DNA from: Salinivirgaceae bacterium
Lineage (GTDB): Bacteria > Bacteroidota > Bacteroidia > Bacteroidales > SZUA-534
DNA: 64,000 nucleotides
Direction: 5' to 3'
Assembly: GCA_017645945.1 (NCBI GenBank)
Contig: JAGCNL010000066.1
Location: 59,188-123,187 of the forward strand
Shown piece after piece: positions 24,219 to 34,768 of this stretch (position 1 is its first letter; each line of letters begins with the position of its first letter). The notes under the pieces are model-generated. The model was not told where the DNA came from, made no database searches, and saw only the letters and a list, made by a program, of their open reading frames with translations. Both the position numbers and the translations under genes were made by a program.

Positions 24219-26252
24219 TCACACTTGTACAGGCATTACAATGGTCACTTGCGTTCCCAATGCGTTGCCGTTGGCATCTTCGAGGTCGGTAATGGTGTAT
24301 GATAGTTCCGATTTTGTTTTGCGGTTCAGGTCTTGCAGACGCTCGCGTGTCAGCTGCATTCCCACTGATTTATGAGCTTTTTCACCTTTCTCGATTTCAG
24401 CGGCAGCCTTGCGTCCCACACCATTGTCGGTAATTTGGCAGGTGAGGGTTTTGTCGCCGTTGTCGGTGATGCTGATTACAATGAGTCCGCCTTCGGCTTT
24501 GTGCATCAGTCCGTGCAGAATGGCGTTCTCCACAAACGGTTGGATGAGCATGGGCGGCACATTCAAAAGTTCTTCGTCAATGTTGCCGTCAACATCAATG
24601 CGATAGTTGAAGCGGTTGTTGAACCGTGCTTTCTCAAGGTCGATATACAGACCGAGCGATGCCATTTCGTTGCTAAGCGGCACAAACTGCTGCATCGAGT
24701 GGTCGAGAATCATGCGCATTAGTTTGGCGAATTTCGACAGGAAACGGACAGCATCGAGCTGGTTGTTGCTTGTTATGAAGCTCTGCACCGAGTTGAGGGC
24801 GTTGAAGATGAAGTGAGGGTTCATTTGCGTTCGCAGCAACGACCGCTCGGTTTCAAGCATGCGCTGGCGGAGACCCATTTCAATGTTTTCGCGAGTTGTC
24901 TTGTAGAAGAAGAAGAACACAACGCCGAACATTATGATAATGACCGCAATACACATTAAAAGTCGTGTTTGGAGTTGTTTCTGGTGCAGTTCGTTCTGAT
25001 GTTCAGCCTCAATGCGCTGTGTCTCGTAGTGATGGTTGACAGAATCGAGCAAGTGGGTGCGCTCCACCTCGGCATCTTTTATTGAGTTGAGGGTGCTGTC
25101 ATTGACATAAGCCATCTGGTATTCCATGTATTTCTCATGGAATTTCAATGCGTTTTTATAGTCGCCAAGGTTAGAATAGACTAAATACAGATATCTGTAG
25201 TGAGTTGCAATGGATGAAGTCGAGCGGTCTTCTGTCTTGTATTTATCCAGCCGCAGCAATTCGGCAAGAGCATCGCGGTATTTTTTGTAAAAGAAAAGAT
25301 ATTTGACATAGCAATATCGGCAAGAAACATAATTAGCAATCGATCCGACTGACAGATAATAGATGCTGGCCTTTTGAATATACTTGTAGCAGCTGTCGGC
25401 GTAAGCTTTTTTATTTGACAGTTCTGCAGCTTTGATATAAGCATCAGCAAGACTATAGTATGCATAGTGTTTGTCTTCGATGTCATAGTGCTTTACTGAT
25501 TCATTTGATTCGAACATGCGTACGGATTTGGTCAGATTTTCGATTGCAAGGTCAATCAGCGTGTCTGACTGGAGACTGATAACGGTTCCCAAATAGCAGT
25601 AACAACATGCCATATTTGTTTTGCTTTTTTTTGCGATGGCATAATCCAGAGCTTTTTGGTAGTTTTTCACGGCGTTATCATACAGCTCCATAGATTGATA
25701 TATCTGCCCTAAATTGTTGTATGATTCTATAAGAAAAATCGTGTCCTGCAATTCGGTCAGTAATACCAGTGCTTTGTTGTAATAGTAAAAAACGCTGTCT
25801 TTTATATTCAAATCGAGATAGCAGTTGCCGATGTGAATAAACGTGCCAGCTTCTCTTCTTTTGTCGGAATGTTTTTTGTAGATGCTGGCAGATTTTAGGC
25901 GGTATTGCAATGCCTTGCGCGACTCGTCTTTCATGTAATACGCGAAAGCCAGGTTATTGTAGTTGAAGGCCAGCAGAGAGTCGCGCTTCGGATAATCTTC
26001 ATCGCAGCATTCGAGCGCAAGATTGGCGTATTTTATACTTGTGTCTAAATCGTATGTGCGGTATGATATGTTTGAGTAAATCTCAGCCTTCAGACTGTTT
26101 GGCGAGTCGGGTTTTATGATGTTCAGCAAACTATCATTCCCATGCTGGTTTCGGTTGACAACTTGTTCGCTTTCAGTGCCTTGGGCATAAATAAATGACG
26201 GCAGCAGTAGCAATACGGCTGCGACTATAAATGAGAGTAGAGTTTTTTTCAT
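24219..26252 (-). CDS. TPR sensor histidine kinase (LytS/YehU type)
   Basis: A 677-residue protein. A signal peptide (MKKTLLSFIVAAVLLLLPSF) is followed by a periplasmic TPR array to about residue 390, one TM helix (TRLLMCIAVIIIMFGVVFFF at about 425-445), then a His_kinase domain. The phospho-His is in QMNPHFIFNALNSVQSFI. The HATPase domain has PPMLIQPFVENAILHGL, ITDNGVGRKA and GVQL-like GMQLTRERL. It passes phosphate to the LytTR regulator next door. An ATG three codons upstream is also available. The TPR sensor is homologous to that of the PP2C protein at 8532-10766, including the HIGNCY and YADSCY phrases. Confidence 0.92.
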   Translation of the reverse strand: MKKTLLSFIVAAVLLLLPSFIYAQGTESEQVVNRNQHGNDSLLNIIKPDSPNSLKAEIYSNISYRTYDLDTSIKYANLALECCDEDYPKRDSLLAFNYNNLAFAYYMKDESRKALQYRLKSASIYKKHSDKRREAGTFIHIGNCYLDLNIKDSVFYYYNKALVLLTELQDTIFLIESYNNLGQIYQSMELYDNAVKNYQKALDYAIAKKSKTNMACCYCYLGTVISLQSDTLIDLAIENLTKSVRMFESNESVKHYDIEDKHYAYYSLADAYIKAAELSNKKAYADSCYKYIQKASIYYLSVGSIANYVSCRYCYVKYLFFYKKYRDALAELLRLDKYKTEDRSTSSIATHYRYLYLVYSNLGDYKNALKFHEKYMEYQMAYVNDSTLNSIKDAEVERTHLLDSVNHHYETQRIEAEHQNELHQKQLQTRLLMCIAVIIIMFGVVFFFFYKTTRENIEMGLRQRMLETERSLLRTQMNPHFIFNALNSVQSFITSNNQLDAVRFLSKFAKLMRMILDHSMQQFVPLSNEMASLGLYIDLEKARFNNRFNYRIDVDGNIDEELLNVPPMLIQPFVENAILHGLMHKAEGGLIVISITDNGDKTLTCQITDNGVGRKAAAEIEKGEKAHKSVGMQLTRERLQDLNRKTKSELSYTITDLEDANGNALGTQVTIVMPVQV

Positions 26253-26340
26253 TGTGTTCATTTTTCAACAAATGTAAAAAGAAAATGCAAATATCTATCA
26301 TCCAATCATTATTGTCGGAAATTGCAGCCATGCGGTCAAC

Positions 26341-26368
26341 AAAAAAGAGCGCCTCTTGCGAAGCGCTC
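26341..26368 (-). terminator. Terminator after groEL
   Basis: On the minus strand GAGCGC (26363-26368) and GCGCTC (26347-26352) pair and are followed by six T residues. It lies 39 bp after the groEL stop. Confidence 0.75.
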
Positions 26369-26406
26369 CCCCTTTTTCATTATGAAAAAAATTAGACAAT
26401 CCTTTT

Positions 26407-28050
<1,644 letters not shown>

Positions 28051-28057
28051 TTAGATG

Positions 28058-28342
28058 TTAGAAAATGTAGATGATGTCTTTTGTGTTGATGAGCATATAT
28101 TTGGTGCCGTCGATTTCAACTTCGGTGCCCGAATATTTGCCGTACATCACATTATCGCCAACCTTAACGTCGATTGGGGTTTCGTCTTTCAGCGGTGCGC
28201 CGAGCAACACAATCTTGCCCTGTGTGGGTTTGTCTTTTGCGGTGTCGGGAATGTAGATTCCGCCTGCTGTCTTTGTCTCAGCCTCTGCTGGCAACACCAG
28301 TGCTTTGCCTGGAATTACCTTACCTTTTAATACTTGTGCCAT
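28058..28342 (-). CDS. groES: Co-chaperonin GroES
   Basis: A 94-residue lid protein of the chaperonin. The mobile loop is EAETKTAGGIYIPDTAKDKP. The core has GKIVLLGAPLKDETPIDVKVGD split by the turn, then VMYGKYSGTEVEIDG and the ending YMLINTKDIIYI. It is the first gene of the groES-groEL operon. Its start follows an AT-rich leader of about 20 bp. Confidence 0.97.
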   Translation of the reverse strand: MAQVLKGKVIPGKALVLPAEAETKTAGGIYIPDTAKDKPTQGKIVLLGAPLKDETPIDVKVGDNVMYGKYSGTEVEIDGTKYMLINTKDIIYIF

Positions 28343-28665
28343 TTTTAAATGATATTTAATTAATAAATGTTTTCAAAAATTCAGCCCGAAAGCCGATGCG
28401 GCATTTATCATAATCTGTGCCAAAACCGAAAGAGCCGTTTTTTCGTGCCAATCTGCCACCCGCCGCTTGGCACTGTGTCACACAATTTGTCGGACAATTG
28501 CGTATTCGGCTGAAGAACAAATAATTATCGGTTACCGAAAAATGGCTGACATTTTGGCATTTTAATGATTGAATTGGTGCTTTCAATCTTATTCGAACGG
28601 AAATAACAGCGGCTTTCATTATTATTTTATCTTGCACCAATTTTAAACAACAGATTTGGTACGTT
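28343..28665. other. Intergenic divergent promoter region with TGCCA repeats
   Basis: This 323-bp gap separates groES (minus) and a lipoprotein gene (plus). It contains several TGCCA/TGGCA words, including TGCCAA and TTGGCA arms about 15 bp apart on the minus strand (about 28450-28480). Those might bind a heat-shock or other regulator. No gene, tRNA or terminator was found. No perfect TAnnTTTG box with spaced TTG was recognised on either strand. Confidence 0.45.
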
Positions 28666-29175
28666 ATGAAAACTTGGGCTTTTATACTAATCGCTTTGGT
28701 TAGCCTTTGTTCGTGTAAAAGGGGATATGCTGCCTCATGGTTCCGCCTTTTGCGCCCTGCAAGTAAGGTTATTACCATCGTTAAAGAAGATAAACAAACG
28801 GCATCTTGCACTATAGATTTGACACCCAAAGTGTTATCTAAAGAAGAGCTGGCTGATTCCGCTGAATTTAAGTGCTACCACGTAAAATTACAACTGCCGC
28901 AAGACACAATGGCCTATCTCGCTCTTGGTCGAATTGGCTTGCCTGGTGTTATCGGCATTGAAGAAATTCCCTATGCAAAGGTGGAAGTTGATTTCTTCCT
29001 ACACAACGACACTGTAAACAGATATGATTCAGCTGTTTGGGTTTACAAAAACGACCCGCCCGAAGAAATACGCAGTACCCTTATAATCAATTATTTAAGA
29101 TTCGGGATATTTTTGTTGCTACCATTTTTATGTTGTATAATTCTTATTACTAAGAGTTTTCGCACAAACAAATAA
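28666..29175 (+). CDS. Small lipoprotein-like membrane protein
   Basis: A 169-residue protein with an N-terminal lipobox-type signal (ILIALVSLCSCKRG, acylated Cys about residue 17) and a C-terminal TM helix (FGIFLLLPFLCCIILITK). Between them is a beta-rich domain with YHVKLQLPQDTMAYLALG and YAKVEVDFFLHND. I do not recognise the family. A lipid anchor at one end and a membrane helix at the other would tie the domain to the periplasmic face of the inner membrane. It starts an AT-rich patch after groESL. Confidence 0.6.
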   Translation: MKTWAFILIALVSLCSCKRGYAASWFRLLRPASKVITIVKEDKQTASCTIDLTPKVLSKEELADSAEFKCYHVKLQLPQDTMAYLALGRIGLPGVIGIEEIPYAKVEVDFFLHNDTVNRYDSAVWVYKNDPPEEIRSTLIINYLRFGIFLLLPFLCCIILITKSFRTNK

Positions 29176-29236
29176 GAACAATACAATAGGTTTTTGCGTG
29201 CCTACCTACTACTGAAAACCAAAAATGCCTGTTTCA

Positions 29237-30010
29237 TTATTCTCTTTCTTCTATCACGCGATATTTTTTCATCATCTCTAACACTTCAGGGTCAGGTTTT
29301 TGGGGGTCAAGTTCGTAAACATTTTCCTCGCCCGTATAAAACTTTTCAAGACTGAATTCGATGCAATCGGTATGCAAATACTTACGACGCAAGATGATTT
29401 TGTCAATGAATTTTTTAGGAATGATATTTATCTTGAATAATCCATCTTTATAATCTCCAACCGTTATCATCTTCAAATCTTCTTGCGGTATTGTTGCTAT
29501 AACCTCTTTGTATTTAGCCCCTTCAATCTCAATATATCCGGGATACGTGTCGTGATAACCAATGTGTCCAATACCTGCATCTACATAACCGTTGCATTCT
29601 ATACCATTTATCACTATGCTTGATGTGTATTCATAAAAGGATTCCACCTCGGATTGACGGATGATGTGGAAGGGACATATATAGTATCTTGGTGGAAACT
29701 TGCGAGTTGATTTTTGAGCACTATCAATAGCTTCCGATAATAATTCCTTATATACATCATATGAAATGTTATGGTATAAACGTCTCGAGCGGATTCCGTC
29801 TATAAAAGAATTACTTTTCATATCATTGAAAAATCGTTCTTGGTCTTCGCTTATATACAAATTATATGACAATATTAAATCTTGGCATAAAACATAAACG
29901 CAATAACCTTCAATCCGAATATCATTATATTCTTTATTCTTTATTGAAAGACCTGTGTCGTTTATTGCATTGATATCACAATGATTTATTTCAAAGGTTT
30001 CTCTTTCCAT
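29237..30010 (-). CDS. Hypothetical soluble protein, possible immunity partner
   Basis: A 257-residue protein with no signal or TM segment, rich in Tyr, Ile and Asp, with codon use more AT-rich than the core genes. Phrases such as GIECNGYVDAGIGHIGYHDTYPG suggest a beta-sandwich core. No family is recognised. Its start overlaps by 25 bp the end of a frameshifted reading frame on the same strand. That layout is typical of toxin-tip/immunity gene pairs, and this is the only reason to suggest an immunity role. Confidence 0.5.
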   Translation of the reverse strand: MERETFEINHCDINAINDTGLSIKNKEYNDIRIEGYCVYVLCQDLILSYNLYISEDQERFFNDMKSNSFIDGIRSRRLYHNISYDVYKELLSEAIDSAQKSTRKFPPRYYICPFHIIRQSEVESFYEYTSSIVINGIECNGYVDAGIGHIGYHDTYPGYIEIEGAKYKEVIATIPQEDLKMITVGDYKDGLFKINIIPKKFIDKIILRRKYLHTDCIEFSLEKFYTGEENVYELDPQKPDPEVLEMMKKYRVIEERE

Positions 30011-30400
30011 TCATATATTCCTTTTATAGACGTTTCTTCATATTCCCATTTCCTCAATTCCTCACCACTTGCATTATACTCGATGGCAGTGGTTTTACCG
30101 GGCTTCAAATCCCAATATTTGTTTTGTGTTCCATCTAAACCTAAATGGAACTCGGGTGTAATGCGTTCTATTTCAGTATGCCCCAAACTGCCTGTAAGCG
30201 TTTGTGGCGGTGGTAATATACTTTCCACATCATCCAAAAGGTGTATAACCATCTGCTTTCATCTTTTCAATCCACATTTTGTTACTCCATTCTTCAAAGT
30301 TAAAACAAAACCAATTGCAAGACGCTGTTTGTGAGAGATTGGTTGCGGAAACAATGGCGGAAATTGATAGAAAATTTAAAGACAGAATTTTACAAAAACC
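29986..30400 (-). pseudogene. Frameshifted unknown gene, possibly a toxin C-terminus
   Basis: Two minus-strand frames read as one protein broken by a one-base shift near 30234-30240, in a TTTTGG run. The upstream frame (open from 30400 down) gives FNFEEWSNKMWIEKMKADGY then TPF. The downstream frame continues DDVESILPPPQTLTGSLGHT and ends in a charged Trp/Lys-rich tail at 29986. No ATG or domain upstream would make it a complete gene, so it looks like the displaced 3' end of a longer gene. The following gene overlaps its end by 25 bp. The 88-residue ATG-initiated downstream piece could still be translated. A sequencing error is possible. Confidence 0.5.
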
Positions 30401-30492
30401 TTAAAATGAATTTTTTATAAATTTTCTTTACAATTTTGTTCTAATTTCTCGCGCAGCGATAACGCAAATTGTCCACTGCCCACTGTCAACTG

Positions 30493-31626
30493 TCAATTGT
30501 CCGAAACAATTAGCGCCTCCATAATCTCATCGGAAATGAAGATGCCGCTGTGGGTGAGTTTCAGGTGGTTAGTGGCATATTCGAGACGGCCGTCGCAGAC
30601 AAAACTCTCAGCCTGACGGCGCAGATATTCAACCATTTGCCGTGGTTGCTCATGTTCAAGATATTCCATATCGATGCCCGACGATGTGCGAAGAGCAGTA
30701 ATCACATAATCGTTGAAAATGTCAGTGGGGGAGAGTTGTTCTTCTTCGCTCACACAACTGCCTGACTCAATGCCTTTAATATACTCGGCTGTGTTGGCGG
30801 TGTTCCAGCTTCGGGTGGTGCGGTTGTAGGAATGCGCCGCAGGGCCTACCCCCAAGTATATGGTTCTGTTCCAATAGCTTGAATTGTGCCGCGAGCGGAA
30901 ACTTGATTTTGCGAAATTAGAAATCTCATAGTGCTCAAATCCCGCGGTTTTGGCCCAGTCGGTCAGAATCTCGAATTGTTCAAGGCTATCATCCTCCGAC
31001 ACTTCTTCCAGCTTGTGCTGTTTGAGTTTCAGCCCGAAAGCCGTGCCTTCCTCATACGACAGGTGGTAGGCCGACAGATGCTGCACGTTGAGCCGCGCCA
31101 CATTGTCGAGCTGGCGACGCCAGTCGTCGGCTGTCATCTGGGGTAAGCCGTAAATCAAATCGACACTGATGTTGCTATACCCCGCCTGCTGGCAGTTCCT
31201 CACGGCATCGATGGCCTGCTGTGCCGTGTGGCGGCGGTTCATCAGTTTCAGCATTTCATCGTCGAACGACTGAATGCCGATGCTCAGCCGGTTGACGCTC
31301 GTCTGCGCAAGCTGCCCGATATATGCCAAAGTCAAATCGTCGGGGTTGGCCTCAATGGTGATTTCAGGATTGTCGGCCACGCTGTGCAATTGCTTTATGG
31401 TGTCGATAACCGATTGAATTTCCGCGGGTTCCATCAACGAAGGTGTTCCGCCGCCGAAATAGATTGTCTGCACCTGCTCGCCGTTCAGATAGTCGCGCCG
31501 CTGTTGCAACTCTTTCTGCAATGCTTGCAGATAGTTGGCTTTCAGCTCCAGCCGTGTAGTGGAGTAAAAGTTGCAATATCCGCATTTTCGCTTGCAGAAC
31601 GGAACGTGAATGTAGATGCCGGCCAT
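30493..31626 (-). CDS. hemW: Radical SAM protein HemW (coproporphyrinogen oxidase-like)
   Basis: A 377-residue radical SAM protein. The 4Fe-4S motif is CKRKCGYC, with Cys at 11, 15 and 18, preceded by GIYIHVPF. GGGTPSLM, IEANPDD, RLSIGIQSFDD and the DLIYGLPQMT block complete the barrel. The C-terminal HemN_C-like domain follows YLGVGPAAHSY. The HemW subgroup is a haem chaperone rather than a true HemN oxidase; the short N-terminus before CxxxCxxC supports this. It is a lone gene between the spacer and secG terminator. Confidence 0.9.
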   Translation of the reverse strand: MAGIYIHVPFCKRKCGYCNFYSTTRLELKANYLQALQKELQQRRDYLNGEQVQTIYFGGGTPSLMEPAEIQSVIDTIKQLHSVADNPEITIEANPDDLTLAYIGQLAQTSVNRLSIGIQSFDDEMLKLMNRRHTAQQAIDAVRNCQQAGYSNISVDLIYGLPQMTADDWRRQLDNVARLNVQHLSAYHLSYEEGTAFGLKLKQHKLEEVSEDDSLEQFEILTDWAKTAGFEHYEISNFAKSSFRSRHNSSYWNRTIYLGVGPAAHSYNRTTRSWNTANTAEYIKGIESGSCVSEEEQLSPTDIFNDYVITALRTSSGIDMEYLEHEQPRQMVEYLRRQAESFVCDGRLEYATNHLKLTHSGIFISDEIMEALIVSDN

Positions 31627-31712
31627 CGGTTTTCGTTTTTCAAGACAAAAATATCAAATAATGAAGGTGTTCGGCTTAAATTTTAAACGTGGGGGTGAGG
31701 GACCTTCATGTA

Positions 31713-31749
31713 TAAAAAATGCCAACCTGCGTTTGCAAGTTGGCATTTA
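31713..31749 (-). terminator. Terminator after secG
   Basis: On the minus strand AATGCCAACTTGC and GCAGGTTGGCATT pair with a short loop and are followed by a T run. It closes the sigma-54-regulator-lptE-TPR-secG operon. Confidence 0.85.
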
Positions 31750-31772
31750 TGCATTTTTGCTGTCCCCGAATA

Positions 31773-32108
31773 TTATTCGGCAGTCTCTTCGGCTGCTGGA
31801 GCTGCTGTCGGGAAGTTACCCATAAATGACTCGGGAGTCTCCTCAATCTTCTCTTGCAACATGCTGCCTTCAACCTCGGCTCCGCCGCGCGGAATGAAAG
31901 CTGATGCCAGAATGCACAAAACAAGCAGAGCACCTGCCAGTGTCCACGTTCCTTTTTCAAGGAAATCGGTAGTCTTGCGGACACCCATAACCTGGTTGGC
32001 ACTGCTGAAGTTCGATGCCAGACCGCCGCCCTTCGAGTTTTGCACTAACACGATGAGTATCATTAAGATGCAGACAAAAAATACAAGAACTGTGATAATT
32101 GTAAACAT
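31773..32108 (-). CDS. secG: Preprotein translocase subunit SecG
   Basis: A 111-residue inner-membrane protein of the SecYEG channel. TM1 is ITVLVFFVCILMILIVLVQ, followed by the conserved SKGGGLASNF and KTTDFLEKGTWTLAG. TM2 is AGALLVLCILASAF. A polar Ala/Glu-rich tail of about 35 residues follows, typical of Bacteroidetes SecG. It is the last gene of its operon, with a terminator 24 bp downstream. Confidence 0.92.
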   Translation of the reverse strand: MFTIITVLVFFVCILMILIVLVQNSKGGGLASNFSSANQVMGVRKTTDFLEKGTWTLAGALLVLCILASAFIPRGGAEVEGSMLQEKIEETPESFMGNFPTAAPAAEETAE

Positions 32109-32117
32109 TTCTTTAAG

Positions 32118-32888
32118 TTATTTATTGTTAATAATTTCCTTTATTTCCTTAATTCGAGCCGCAAAGTAAGCGTTTTTTTCCGGATATTTCAAGCACAATT
32201 TTTCATACATATTCAGAGCTTTTTCGTACGCTTTTGTTTTGAAGTAGATGTCGGCCAGTGTTTCTGAGAAAAGGTCGTTGCTTACGGTTGAACTTTTTTC
32301 AGATAAATCGACAGCATCTTCTTCGGCAGGAGCTTCTCTTTCTTCGGGTGTCGGAATAGGCCTGATCTTGGGTTGCTTGAAATTGTTGAGCAACTCGGCG
32401 TGGCGTTCTTCTTTGGTTTGCGGTGTTTTGTTTTTTTTGCCGAAAGTCTGACGGAAATCGTCAAGGTCAATGTCGTCGCTCAGATTGCCGAAATATGGCG
32501 TTATCGGATTTTCAAACATTTTGTCGAGTTCGGCTTTTGCCTTTTCTGCTTCTGACAGTTCCGGCTTGAATCCGGCCAACTCGGTCAGTTTGGCGAAATC
32601 GAAAATTTCCTCTTCTACAGCTCTTTGCGTCGGTTCGGCATCGTGCTTTATGATGACGCGCTCATCGAGCAGGAAGAAGAGTTTTGTGCGGTTGGTGACA
32701 AAAACGGCCGTCTCGCGCAGAACTTTTCCGTAGTTTGAGTAGCCTTGGTTGCGCAAATTCTTGACATACAGCATTCTGGCTGACTGAAAACACGGGTATT
32801 CGTCAACCAGTTCCTTAACTTCGGGCAGATTGCGGTCGCCCAGAAGTTCGGGATTGTGCATATACATCATTAGTTTGCTCTTGTCCAT
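32118..32888 (-). CDS. TPR protein of the lptE-secG operon
   Basis: A 256-residue cytoplasmic protein. The N-terminal part has ELVDEYPCFQSARMLYVKNL, a helical-repeat-like segment. The middle is acidic/proline-rich (about 150-195), and the C-terminus is a TPR unit (LADIYFKTKAYEKALNMYEKLCLKYPEKNAYFAARI). It is conserved in this location between lptE and secG in many Bacteroidetes, but its role is not known to me. It lies 9 bp before secG and 11 bp after lptE. Confidence 0.75.
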   Translation of the reverse strand: MDKSKLMMYMHNPELLGDRNLPEVKELVDEYPCFQSARMLYVKNLRNQGYSNYGKVLRETAVFVTNRTKLFFLLDERVIIKHDAEPTQRAVEEEIFDFAKLTELAGFKPELSEAEKAKAELDKMFENPITPYFGNLSDDIDLDDFRQTFGKKNKTPQTKEERHAELLNNFKQPKIRPIPTPEEREAPAEEDAVDLSEKSSTVSNDLFSETLADIYFKTKAYEKALNMYEKLCLKYPEKNAYFAARIKEIKEIINNK

Positions 32889-32899
32889 CTCCGCTTAAA

Positions 32900-33400
32900 T
32901 TACCAGTTGACCACAGCTTTTGTAAATATGTCATCCACAAGGCTTTCGATAATCGTTTTGACAAGTTGGTCTTCCACATCGGTCAGGTTGTACTGGCTGT
33001 CGTAGTCTTCGTAGCGCGAGAACGACGTGTCGAAGTTGGCGCTTTTGTCCTTGTTGTTCACGAATTTCACTTTCACGGTGATTGTCAAGCGGTTCTGCGC
33101 TGCCACATCGCCCGTTTTGATGGCCACTGGCTGCGTGCCGTAGGCCGTTATCGAGCCTTCGAAATAGAGGTCGGCGTTCTCATCGCCCAGTTTCAGTGAT
33201 GTCTGCCCAACAAACTTGTCTTTCATGGCTTCAGTCAGGTCGTTGGCGAGAGACGGGTTTACCAGCGGAGCCACGTTGCGGAAGTCAGCCACAAACACTG
33301 TTTTTGCGTCGGGCGGGATTGACGCGCCCGTGAATGAGTAACTTATTGTGCACCCAGCCAGCGCTACCACCGATACGATTATTACCAGAATCTTTTTCAT
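32900..33400 (-). CDS. lptE: LPS-assembly lipoprotein LptE
   Basis: A 166-residue lipoprotein. The lipobox VVALAGC gives an acylated Cys17, then YSFTGASIPPDAKTVFVADF, the typical LptE opening. Central strands and a DLYFEGSITAY...NRLTITVKVKF pattern follow, and a C-terminal helix (DQLVKTIIESLVDDIF) ends the protein. LptE plugs the LptD barrel that inserts lipopolysaccharide into the outer membrane. It is the second gene after a sigma-54 activator, with 9 bp between them. Confidence 0.88.
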   Translation of the reverse strand: MKKILVIIVSVVALAGCTISYSFTGASIPPDAKTVFVADFRNVAPLVNPSLANDLTEAMKDKFVGQTSLKLGDENADLYFEGSITAYGTQPVAIKTGDVAAQNRLTITVKVKFVNNKDKSANFDTSFSRYEDYDSQYNLTDVEDQLVKTIIESLVDDIFTKAVVNW

Positions 33401-33409
33401 ACCAGACTG

Positions 33410-34645
33410 TTACTCAATATTATACTCTTTTATTTTCCGATAGAGTGTGCGCTCTGAGATGCCTAAATCCTCGGCTGCATACTTGCGTTTGCCGTTATGC
33501 CGCATCAGTGCCTTGCGAATCATTTCCACTTCTTTGTCCTCAAGCGAGAGCGACTCCTCAACAAACTCCTCAGTATCCTGAATATGAGTGTTTTGTGTGT
33601 CAGCATGATGAGTGATAATCATTGGTGCCTCGTCGGTGTCGGCATAGCTTGGTTTCTGTTCCGAGTAGATGCTCTGGATGATGCGTGCGTGGTCTTTGCT
33701 GAACTGAGCATGGTCGCCCTTTTGTTCCATCAGGTCGTGAACCAGCCGCTTCAGGTCGTTCACATCGTTCTTCATGTCGAAAAGCACCTTGTAGAGAATC
33801 TCGCGTTCTGATGCGAACGACTGCTCGTCAGCGTGTCCGACAATGGCAGGCAGGTGAGCTCCCTCGCTTTCAGGCAGATAGCGTTGCAGAGTTTCGGCCG
33901 TTATGGTGCGGTTCTCTTCAAGAATCGACAGTTGCTCAGTGATGTTTTTCAATTGGCGCACGTTTCCCGGCCAGCGGAAGCGCTCGAGCATTGCGCGGGC
34001 CTCGGGGGTGAGCGTCAGAGGCGGCATCTGGAATTTATCAGCAAAGTCGGCTGTGAATTTGCGGAAAAGCAGATGGATGTCGTCAACGCGCTCGCGCAGG
34101 GGCGGAATTTTGATTGGCACGGTGTTGAGTCGGTAGTAAAGGTCCTCGCGGAATTTGCCAGTCTCAACTGCCTGAAGCACATTGACATTGGTCGCAGCCA
34201 CCACTCGCACGTTGGTTTTCTGCACCTTCGATGAACCCACGCGGATAAACTCTCCACTTTCGAGCACACGCAGCAGACGCGCCTGCGTTGAGAGCGGCAT
34301 CTCGGCCACCTCGTCAAGGAAGATGGTTCCGTTGTCGGCCACTTCGAAATAACCTTTTCGTGCTTCGTGCGCACCGGTGAACGCACCTTTCTCGTGACCG
34401 AAAAGTTCCGAGTCGATGGTGCCTTCGGGAATGGCTCCGCAGTTGACGGCAATATACTCGCCGTGCTTGCGTGAGCTGTATTGGTGTATAATCTTCGGGA
34501 ATGTCTCCTTGCCTGTGCCGCTTTCGCCAGTGACCAGCACGGCCAGGTCGGTGGGTGCCACTTGGATGGCGCGCTCGATGGCGCGGTTCAGCCCTTCGGT
34601 GTTACCGATTATCCCGAATCGTTGTTTGACTTGCTGTAAGTCCAT
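33410..34645 (-). CDS. Sigma-54-dependent transcriptional activator without receiver domain
   Basis: A 411-residue AAA+ activator. Walker A is GESGTGKE at residues 40-47, the sigma-54 contact loop GAFTGA is at 87-92, Walker B is GTIFLDEVAEMP, and the arginine-finger region is RFRWPGNVRQLKN. A Fis-type helix-turn-helix ends the protein (KYAAEDLGISERTLYRKIKEYNI). There is no N-terminal receiver or sensor domain, so activity must be controlled by level, a partner or nucleotide. Placement before lptE, the TPR gene and secG is conserved in Bacteroidetes and suggests envelope control. No -24/-12 promoter was verified in the window. Confidence 0.92.
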   Translation of the reverse strand: MDLQQVKQRFGIIGNTEGLNRAIERAIQVAPTDLAVLVTGESGTGKETFPKIIHQYSSRKHGEYIAVNCGAIPEGTIDSELFGHEKGAFTGAHEARKGYFEVADNGTIFLDEVAEMPLSTQARLLRVLESGEFIRVGSSKVQKTNVRVVAATNVNVLQAVETGKFREDLYYRLNTVPIKIPPLRERVDDIHLLFRKFTADFADKFQMPPLTLTPEARAMLERFRWPGNVRQLKNITEQLSILEENRTITAETLQRYLPESEGAHLPAIVGHADEQSFASEREILYKVLFDMKNDVNDLKRLVHDLMEQKGDHAQFSKDHARIIQSIYSEQKPSYADTDEAPMIITHHADTQNTHIQDTEEFVEESLSLEDKEVEMIRKALMRHNGKRKYAAEDLGISERTLYRKIKEYNIE

Positions 34646-34716
34646 ATTGTTTTCTTTAAAAGACTGACAAAATTACATTATTTAGGCAAATTGTGTCAGT
34701 TTTTGCTCCAACCAGC

Positions 34717-34744
34717 AAAAAAAAGCGGCATTTAAGCCGCTTTT
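34717..34744 (-). terminator. Palindromic terminator after the lipoprotein gene
   Basis: AAAAGCGGC and GCCGCTTTT flank a short loop. On the minus strand a run of eight T follows. It lies 24 bp after the lipoprotein stop and before the sigma-54 activator gene, and could act in both directions. Confidence 0.8.
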
Positions 34745-34768
34745 ATATTTAATATGTGTGAAATCAGA

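Noticed and set aside
28411..28510. Sigma-54-like TGGCAC words before groES
   Set aside because: TGGCAC occurs but the GC of a -12 element at the required spacing does not; kept only as a TGCCA-rich region.
28343..28665. CIRCE operator of the HrcA system upstream of groESL
   Set aside because: The TTAGCACTC-N9-GAGTGCTAA arrangement is absent.
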